Shown here: positions 56,584 through 64,000 of the stretch, piece by piece
Layout: each line of letters starts with the position of its first letter
Numbering within the stretch: the stretch's first letter is position 1
Assembly: GCA_963580285.1 (NCBI GenBank)
Contig: OY757026.1
Span: 84,480,651 to 84,544,650 of the forward strand
Length of the DNA: 64,000 bases
Origin: Lucinisca nassula
Lineage: Eukaryota; Mollusca; Bivalvia; Lucinida; Lucinidae
Direction: 5' to 3'
The notes under the pieces: model-generated
Seen by the model: the letters and a program-made list of their open reading frames with translations, nothing else
Databases searched by the model: none
What the model was told of the DNA's origin: nothing
Position numbers and translations under genes: made by a program

Positions 56584-59500
56584 TTGGCAGCAATTATAAG
56601 CCGATTCCATCAAGTCACCTTTGCAACATTTAGACACCTTCGGCATATTGTTGTGCCGCCCAAAACTTTAGGCCCTTATAACTCGAGTGTTTGTATGGCG
56701 ATTAAGCTGAAATTTTGCATGCTGCTAGTACATCTCAGTGCCTCGAAGAGTGCAAAATTTCATACTGCTACAACACGTATCTTGCGAGTTATAAGCCTTT
56801 GAAATTCGAGGAAACTAAAATTTGTGCCTATTTCTAGGGAAGACGAAATGAGTTGAAGAGGTGCAGTATGCCGCTTTCAAAAGGCATTGATGTCGCCTGC
56901 CATCGTGCAAAAACTCGCGAACACTGGGGCACTAGAAAGTGCCGAAATAAAGGGCTCATTTTTACATTGAGGTCTACGGGAAAACCGAATAAAACGCCGC
57001 GGCGCAGCCTAGAGGGCGATAACAATAGCGGTTTTTTCACCGTTAGTCCTTCTCAATATAATACACCCTCGGGGCAAATTACAGATCGCTGCGTTCAATA
57101 GAGGCCGAGAAAAGGGGCTTAGAAAATTTGATTGAGGTTACCTGTGGTGGATGCTAAATTCTCATTTTGGTCACTTTAACGTAGACGCATGAAAACGGTG
57201 CCAAAACGTGCCCATGCGTGCCAAACAACCTGGGGTAAAATGGGAGTTGTTTCTGTCAAATAGTTTCGGAGATATAAGGGCCCAAACTTACGGTACTTTG
57301 ACCTTCTAAGGGCCATGACTCGAAACACAGAGAACGAAGACAACTCCCATTTTATCCCAGGACACTTGGGTCAAGGGCGCATCATTTGGCAGCAATTATA
57401 AGCCGATTCCATCAAGTCACCTTTGCAACATTTAGACACCTTCGGCATGTCGTTGTGCCGCCCAAAACTTTAGGCCCTTATAACTCGAGTGTTTGTATGG
57501 CGATTAAGCTGAAATTTTGCATGCTGCTAGTACACCTCAGTGCCTCGAAGAGTGCAAAATTTCATACTGCTACAACACGTATCTTGCGAGTTATAAGCCT
57601 TTGAAATTCGAGGAAACTAAATTTTGTGCCTATTTCTCGGGAAGACGAAATGAGTTGAAGAGGTGCAGTATGCCGCTTTCAGAAGGCATTGATGTCGCCT
57701 GCCATCGTGCAAAAACTCGCGAACACTGGGGCACTAGAAAGTGCCGAAATAAAGGGCTCATTTTTACATTGAGGTCTACGGGAAAACCGAATAAAACGCC
57801 GCGGCGCAGCCTAGAGGGCGATAACAATAGCGGTTTTTTCACCGTTAGTCCTTCTCAATATAATACACCCTCGGGGCAAATTACAGATCGCTGCGTTCAA
57901 TAGAGGCCGAGAAAAGTGGCTTAGAAAATTTGATTGAGGTTACCTGTGGTTGATGCTAAATTCTCATTTTGGTCATTTTAACGTAGACGCATGAAAACGG
58001 TGCCAAAACGTGCCCATGCGTGCCAAACAACCTGGGGTAAAATGGGAGTTGTTTCTGTCAAATAGTTTCGGAGATATAAGGGCCCAAACTTACGGTACTT
58101 TGACCTTCTAAGGGCCATAACTCGAAACACAGAGAACGAAGACAACTCCCATTTTATCCCAGGACACTTGGGTCAAGGGCGCATCATTTGGCAGCAATTA
58201 TAAGCCGATTCCATCAAGTCACCTTTGCAACATTTAGACACCTTCGGCATATTGTTGTGCCGCCCAAAATTTTAGGCCCTTATAACTCGAGTGTTTGTAT
58301 GGCGATTAAGCTGAAATTTTGCATGCTGCTAGTACATCTCAGTGCCTCGAAGAGTGCAAAATTTCATACTGCTACAACACGTATCTTGCGAGTTATAAGC
58401 CTTTGAAATTCGAGGAAACTAAAATTTGTGCCTATTTCTCGGGAAGACGAAATGAGTTGAAGAGGTGCAGTATGCCGCTTTCAAAAGGCATTGATGTCGC
58501 CTGCCATCGTGCAAAAACTCGCGAACACTGGGGCACTAGAAAGTGCCGAAATAAAGGGCTCATTTTTACATTGAGGTCTACGGGAAAACCGAATAAAACG
58601 CCGCGGCGCAGCCTAGAGGGCGATAACAATAGCGGTTTTTTCACCGTTAGTCCTTCTCAATATAATACACCCTCGGGGCAAATTACAGATCGCTGCGTTC
58701 AATAGAGGCCGAGAAAAGGGGCTTAGAAAATTTGATTGAGGTTACCTGTGGTGGATGCTAAATTCTCATTTTGGTCACTTTAACGTAGACGCATGAAAAC
58801 GGTGCCAAAACGTGCCCATGCGTGCCAAACAACCTGGGGTAAAATGGGAGTTGTTTCTGTCAAATAGTTTCGGAGATATAAGGGCCCAAACTTACGGTAC
58901 TTTGACCTTCTAAGGGCCATGACTCGAAACACAGAGAACGAAGACAACTCCCATTTTATCCCAGGACACTTGGGTCAAGGGCGCATCATTTGGCAGCAAT
59001 TATAAGCCGATTCCATCAAGTCACCTTTGCAACATTTAGACACCTTCGGCATATTGTTGTCCCGCCCAAAACTTTAGGCCCTTATAACTCGAGTGTTTGT
59101 ATGGCGATTAAGCTGAAATTTTGCATGCTGCTAGTACACCTCAGTGCCTCGAAGAGTGCAAAATTTCATACTGCTACAACACGTATCTTGCGAGTTATAA
59201 GCCTTTGAAATTCGAGGAAACTAAATTTTGTGCCTATTTCTCGGGAAGACGAAATGAGTTGAAGAGGTGCAGTATGCCGCTTTCAAAAGGCATTGATGTC
59301 GCCTGCCATCGTGCAAAAACTCGCGAACACTGGGGCACTAGAAAGTGCCGAAATAAAGGGCTCATTTTTACATTGAGGTCTACGGGAAAACCGAATAAAA
59401 CGCCGCGGCGCAGCCTAGAGGGCGATAACAATAGCGGTTTTTTCACCGTTAGTCCTTCTCAATATAATACACCCTCGGGGCAAATTACAGATCGCTGCGT

Positions 59501-59791
59501 TCAATAGAGGCCGAGAAAAGTGGCTTAGAAAATTTGATTGAGGTTACCTGTGGTGGATGCTAAATTCTCATTTTGGTCACGTTAACGTAGACGCATGAAA
59601 ACGGTGCCAAAACGTGCCCATGCGTGCCAAACAACCTGGGGTAAAATGGGAGTTGTTTCTGTCAAATAGTTTCGGAGATATAAGGGCCCAAACTTACGGT
59701 ACTTTGACCTTCTAAGGGCCATAACTCGAAACACAGAGAACGAAGACAACTCCCATTTTATCCCAGGACACTTGGGTCAAGGGCGCATCAT
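56584..59791 (+). repeat. Two dimers of ~1604 bp
   Basis: Copies 56584 and 58188 share GTTGTGCCGCC, GTACATCTCAG, ACTAAAATTTG, GAAAAGGGGCTT and CCATGACTCG at 1604 bp. The second members, 57386 and 58990, are less alike: 57386 has ATGTCGTTGTGCC, CAGAAGG and GGTTGATGC, which 58990 lacks. CACGTTAACG occurs in the tail of 58990. Confidence 0.87.
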
Positions 59792-62197
59792 TTGGCAGCA
59801 ATTATAAGCCGATTACATCAAGTCACCTTTGCAACATTTAGACACCTTCGGCATATTGTTGTCCCGCCCAAAACTTTAGGCCCTTATACCTCGAGTGTTT
59901 GTATGGCGATTAAGCTGAAATTTTGCATGCTGCTAGTACACCTCAGTGCCTCGAAGAGTGCAAAATTTCATCCTGCTACAACACGTATCTTGCGAGTTAT
60001 AAGCCTTTGAAATTCGAGGAAACTAAATTTTGTGCCTATTTCTCGGGAAGTCGAAATGAGTTGAAGAGGTGCAGTATGTCGCTTTCACTAGGCATTGATG
60101 TCGCCTGCCATCGTGCAAAAACTCGCGAACACTTGGGCACTAGAAAGTGCCTAAATAAAGGGCTCATTTTTACATTGAGGTCTACGGGAAAACCGAATAA
60201 AACGCCGCGGCGCAGCCTAGAGGGCGATAACAATAGCGGTTTTTTCACCGTTAGTCCTTCTCAATATAATACACCCTCGGGGCAAATTACAGATCGCTGC
60301 GTTCAATAGAGGCCGAGAAAAGTGGCTTAGAAAATTTGATTGAGGTTACCTGTGGTGGATGCTAAATTCTCATTTTGGTCACTTTAACATAGACGCATGA
60401 AAACGGTGCCAAAACGTGCCCATGCGTGCCAAACAACCTGGGGTAAAATGGGAGTTGTTTCTGTCAAATAGTTTCGGAGATATAAGGGCCCAAACTTACG
60501 GTACTTTGACCTTCTAAGGGCCATAACTCGAAACACAGAGAACGAAGACAACTCCCATTTTATCCCAGGACACTTGGGTCAAGGGCGCATCATTTGGCAG
60601 CAATTATAAGCCGATTCCATCAAGTCACCTTTGCAACATTTAGACACCTTCGACATATTGTTGTCCCGCCCAAAACTTTAGGCCCTTATAACTCGAGTGT
60701 TTGTATGGCGATTAAGCTGAAATTTTGCATGCTGCTAGTACACCTCAGTGCCTCGAAGAGTGCAAAATTTCATACTGCTACAACACGTATCTTGCGAGTT
60801 ATAAGCCTTTGAAATTCGAGGAAACTAAATTTTGTGCCTATTTCTCGGGAAGACGAAATGAGTTGAAGAGGTGCAGTATGTCGCTTTCAAAAGGCATTGA
60901 TGTCGCCTGCCATCCTGCAAAAACTCGCGAACACTGGGGCACTAGAAAGTGCCTAAATAAAGGGCTCATTTTTAAATTGAGGTCTACGGGAAAACCGAAT
61001 AAAACGCCGTGGCGCAGCCTAGAGGGCGATAACAATAGCGGTTTTTTCACCGTTAGTCCTTCTCAATATAATACACCCTCGGGGCAAATTACAGATCGCT
61101 GCGTTCAATAGAGGCCGAGAAAAGTGGCTTAGAAAATTTGATTGAGGTTACCTGTGGTGGATGCTAAATTCTCATTTTGGTCACTTTAACGTAGACGCAT
61201 GAAAACGGTGCCAAAACGTGCCCATGCGTGCCAAACAACCTGGGGTAAAATGGGAGTTGTTTCTCTCAAATAGTTTCGGAGATTTAAGGGCCCAAACTTA
61301 CGGTACTTTGACCTTCTAAGGGCCATAACTCGAAACACAGAGGACGAAGACAACTCCCATTTTATCCCAGGACACTTGGGTCAAGGGCGCATCATTTGGC
61401 AGCAATTATAAGCCGATTCCATCAAGTCACCTTTGCAACATTTAGACACCTTCGACATATTGTTGTCCCGCCCAAAATTTTAGGCCCTTATAACTCGAGT
61501 GTTTGTATGGCGATTAAGCTGAAATTTTGCATGCTGCTAGTACACCTCAGTGCCTCGAAGAGTGCAAAATTTCATACTGCTACAACACGTATCTTGCGAG
61601 TTATAAGCCTTTGAAATTCGAGGAAACTAAACTTTGTGCCTATTTCTCGGGAAGACGAAATGAGTTGAAGAGGTGCAGTATGTCGCTTTCAAAAGGCATT
61701 GATGTCGCCTGCCATCGTGCAAAAACTCGCGAACACTGGGGCACTAGAAAGTGCCGAAATATAGGGCTCATTTTTACATTGAGGTCTACGGGAAAACCGA
61801 ATAAAACGCAGCGGCGCAGCCTAGAGGGCGATAACAATAGCCTTTTTTTCACCGTTAGTCCTTCTCAATATAATACACCCTCGGGGCAAATTACAGATCG
61901 CTGCGTTCAATAGAGGCCGAGAAAAGTGGCTTAGAAAATTTGATTGAGGTTACCTGTGGTGGATGCTAAATTCTCATTTTGGTCACTTTAACGTAGACGC
62001 ATGAAAACGGTGCCAAAACGTGCCCATGCGTGCCAAACAACCTGGGGTAAAATGGGAGTTGTTTCTGTCAAATAGTTTCGGAGATATAAGGGCTCAAACT
62101 TACGGTACTTTGACCTTCTAAGGGCCATAACTCGAAACACAGAAACCGAAGACAACTCCCATTTTATCCCAGGACACTTGGGTCAAGGGCGCATCAT
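59792..62197 (+). repeat. Three related monomers with a shared ATGTCGCTTTCA change
   Basis: Copies start at 59792, 60594 and 61396. ATGTCGCTTTCA is in all three, GTGCCTAAATAAAG in the first two, and TTCGACATATTG in the last two. The staggered sharing suggests stepwise single-monomer duplication. The 59792 copy has many private changes (GATTACATC, TATACCTCGAG, CATCCTGC, GAAGTCGAAA, CACTAGGCATTG). Confidence 0.86.
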
Positions 62198-64000
62198 TTG
62201 GCAGCAATTATAAGCCGATTCCATCAAGTCACCTTTGCAACATTTAGACACCTTCGGCATATTGTTGTCCCGCCCAAAACTTTAGGCCCTTATAACTCGA
62301 GTGTTTGTATGGCGATTAAGCTGAAATTTTGCATGCTGCTAGTACACCTCAGTGCCTCGACAAGAGCAAAATTTCATACTGCTACAACACGTATCTTGCG
62401 AGTTATAAGCCTTTGAAATTCGAGGAAACTAAACTTTGTGCCTATTTCTCGGGAAGACGAAATGAGTTGAAGAGGTGCAGTATGCCGCTTTCAAAAGGCA
62501 TTGATGTCGCCTGCCATCGTGCAAAAACTCGCGAACACTGGGGCACTAGAACGTGCCGAAATAAAGGGCTCATTTTTACATTGAGGTCTACGGGAAAACC
62601 GAATAAAACGCCGCGGCGCAGCCTAGAGGGCGATAACAATAGCGGTTTTTTCACCGTTAGTCCTTCTCAATATAATACACCCTCGAGGCAAATTACAGAT
62701 CGCTGCGTTCAATAGAGGCCGAGAAAAGTGGCTTAGAAAATTTGATTGAGATTACCTGTGGTGGATGCTAAATTCTCATTTTGGTCACTTTAACGTAGAC
62801 GCATGAAAACGGTGCCAAAACGTGCCCATGCATGCCAAACAACCTGGGGTAAAATGGGAGTTGTTTCTGTCAAATAGTTTCGGAGATATAAGGGCCCAAA
62901 CTTACGGTACTTTGACCTTCTAAGGGCCATAACTCGAAACACAGAGAACGAAGACAACTCCCATTTTATCCCAGGACACTTGGGTCAAGGGCGCATCATT
63001 TGGCAGCAATTATAAGCCGATTCCATCAAGTCACCTTTGCAACATTTAGACACCTTCGGCATATAACACCTCCCGCCCAAAATTTAGGCCCTTATAACTC
63101 ATGTGTTTGTATGGCGATTAAGCTGAAATTTTGCATGCTGCTAGTACACCTCAGTGCCTCGAAGAGTTCTAAATTTCATACTGCTACAACATGTATCTTG
63201 CGAGTTATAAGCCTTTAAATTTCGAGGAAACTTAACTTTGTGCCTATTCTCTGGAAGACGAAATGAGTTGAAGAGGTGCAGTATGCCGCTTTCAAAAGGC
63301 ATTGATGTCGCCTGCCATCGTGCAAAAACTCGCGAACACTGGGGCACTAGAAAGTGCCGAAATAAAGGGCTCATTTTTACATTGAGGTCTACGGGAAAAC
63401 CGAATAAAACGACGCGGCGCAGCCTAGAGGGCGATAACAATAGCGTTTTTTTCACCGTTAGTCCTTCTCAATATAATACACCCTCGGGGCAAATTACAGA
63501 TCGCTGCGTTCAATAGAGGCCGAGAAAAGTGGCTTAGAAAATTTGATTGAGGTTACCTGTGGTTGATGCTAAATTCTCATTTTGGTCACTTTAACGTAGA
63601 CGCATGAAAACGGTGCCAAAACGTGCCCATGCGTGCCAAACAACCTGGGGTGAAATGGGAGTTGTTTCTGTCAAATAGTTTCGGAGATATAAGGGCCCAA
63701 ACTTACGGTACTTTGACCTTCTAAGGGCCATAACTCGAAACACAGAGAACGAAGACAACTCCCATTTTATCCCAGGACACTTGGGTCAAGGGCGCATCAT
63801 TTGGCAGCAATTATAAGCCGATTCCATCAAGTCACCTTTGCAACATTTAGACACCTTCGGCATATTGTTGTCCCGCCCAAAACTTTAGGCCCTTATAACT
63901 CGAGTGTTTGTATGGCGATTAAGCTGAAATTTTGCATGCTGCTAGTACACCTCAGTGCCTCGAAGAGTGCAAAATTTCATACTGCTATAACACGTATCTT
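62198..64000 (+). repeat. Two monomers, one degenerate, and a partial at the right edge
   Basis: The 62198 copy has CTCGACAAGAGC and GAACGTGCC. The 63000 copy is the most degraded around P2: GGCATATAACACCTCCCGCC, AAATTTAGG, GAGTTCTAAATTTC, CTTTAAATTTCG, GAAACTTAAC, TATTCTCTGG. A final copy starting at 63801 runs off the window and has GCTATAACACG, the mark of the 36253/46680/49982 family. Confidence 0.87.

Larger units (their letters stand above)
1..64000 (+). repeat. Satellite DNA array, ~802-bp monomer, head-to-tail
   Basis: The junction motif TTGGCAGCAA recurs at 484, 1286, 2089, 2890, 3693, 4495, 5297, 6099, 6901 and onward to 63801, almost always 801-803 bp apart. Exceptions are explained by the SINE (+180), the LINE (+1479), 6-bp insertions (+4 to +6), a 95-bp deletion, a 305-bp net deletion and a rearranged monomer (+93/94). 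All copies share one orientation. They differ mainly by scattered substitutions and small indels, with a T-run of 5-8 bases as a common indel site. The array enters and leaves the window mid-monomer. No known gene family (rDNA, 5S, histone, snRNA) is recognisable in the monomer, and I cannot name the satellite family. Confidence 0.98.

Noticed and set aside
1..64000. CRISPR array.
   Set aside because: The unit is about 802 bp without alternating short repeats and unique spacers, and the LINE, SINE and AATAAA signal show a eukaryotic genome.
1..64000. Tandem rRNA, 5S, histone or snRNA gene cluster.
   Set aside because: None of the conserved segments of these genes can be found in the monomer by eye, and no conserved histone protein sequence appears in any frame.

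Overview
The window is a eukaryotic tandem satellite array. It contains no bacterial-style genes and no host protein-coding gene that I can support. Almost all 64 kb consists of head-to-tail copies, in one orientation, of a single monomer of about 802 bp. I placed 77 copies of the junction motif TTGGCAGCAA (some with a single mismatch), plus one truncated monomer that lacks it and a partial copy at the left edge. The array runs off both edges, so its true size is unknown.

Only two foreign insertions break the array, both mobile elements flanked by target-site duplications. One is a tRNA-derived SINE (14596-14762). The other is a 5'-truncated non-LTR retrotransposon (28408-29880) that keeps 314 codons of its ORF2 C-terminus. 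The style of the LINE protein, the tRNA-headed SINE and an oft-repeated GGCCCTTATAACTCGA-like motif suggest a marine invertebrate, most likely a mollusc. That assignment is inference from memory of such elements.

Layout: 1-6900, alternating A and B monomers (dimeric higher-order repeat, about 1604 bp). 6901-8907, two damaged monomers with deletions. 8908-28355, mostly simple monomers with local 2-mer and 4-mer relationships and the SINE. 28356-30636, one monomer split by the LINE. 30637-37054, four dimers marked by alternating GTAAGC and GTTACC. 37055-45877, mixed monomers with tetramer and dimer echoes. 45878-54980, a nested 3.3-kb tetramer and 2.5-kb trimer repeat that carries a rearranged monomer three times. 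54981-64000, mixed monomers with one further dimer and a more diverged right edge.

Each monomer carries two separate imperfect palindromes of about 131-133 bp, 110 bp apart, plus a small perfect hairpin. All three kinds of structural rearrangement in the array have a breakpoint inside or beside these palindromes, and both transposons landed within about 25 bp of each other in monomer coordinates, in the gap between them. A centromeric, pericentromeric or other heterochromatic location is plausible but not shown. Open frames in the monomer (72, 128 and 70 codons) recur only because the copies are alike; I do not annotate them as genes.
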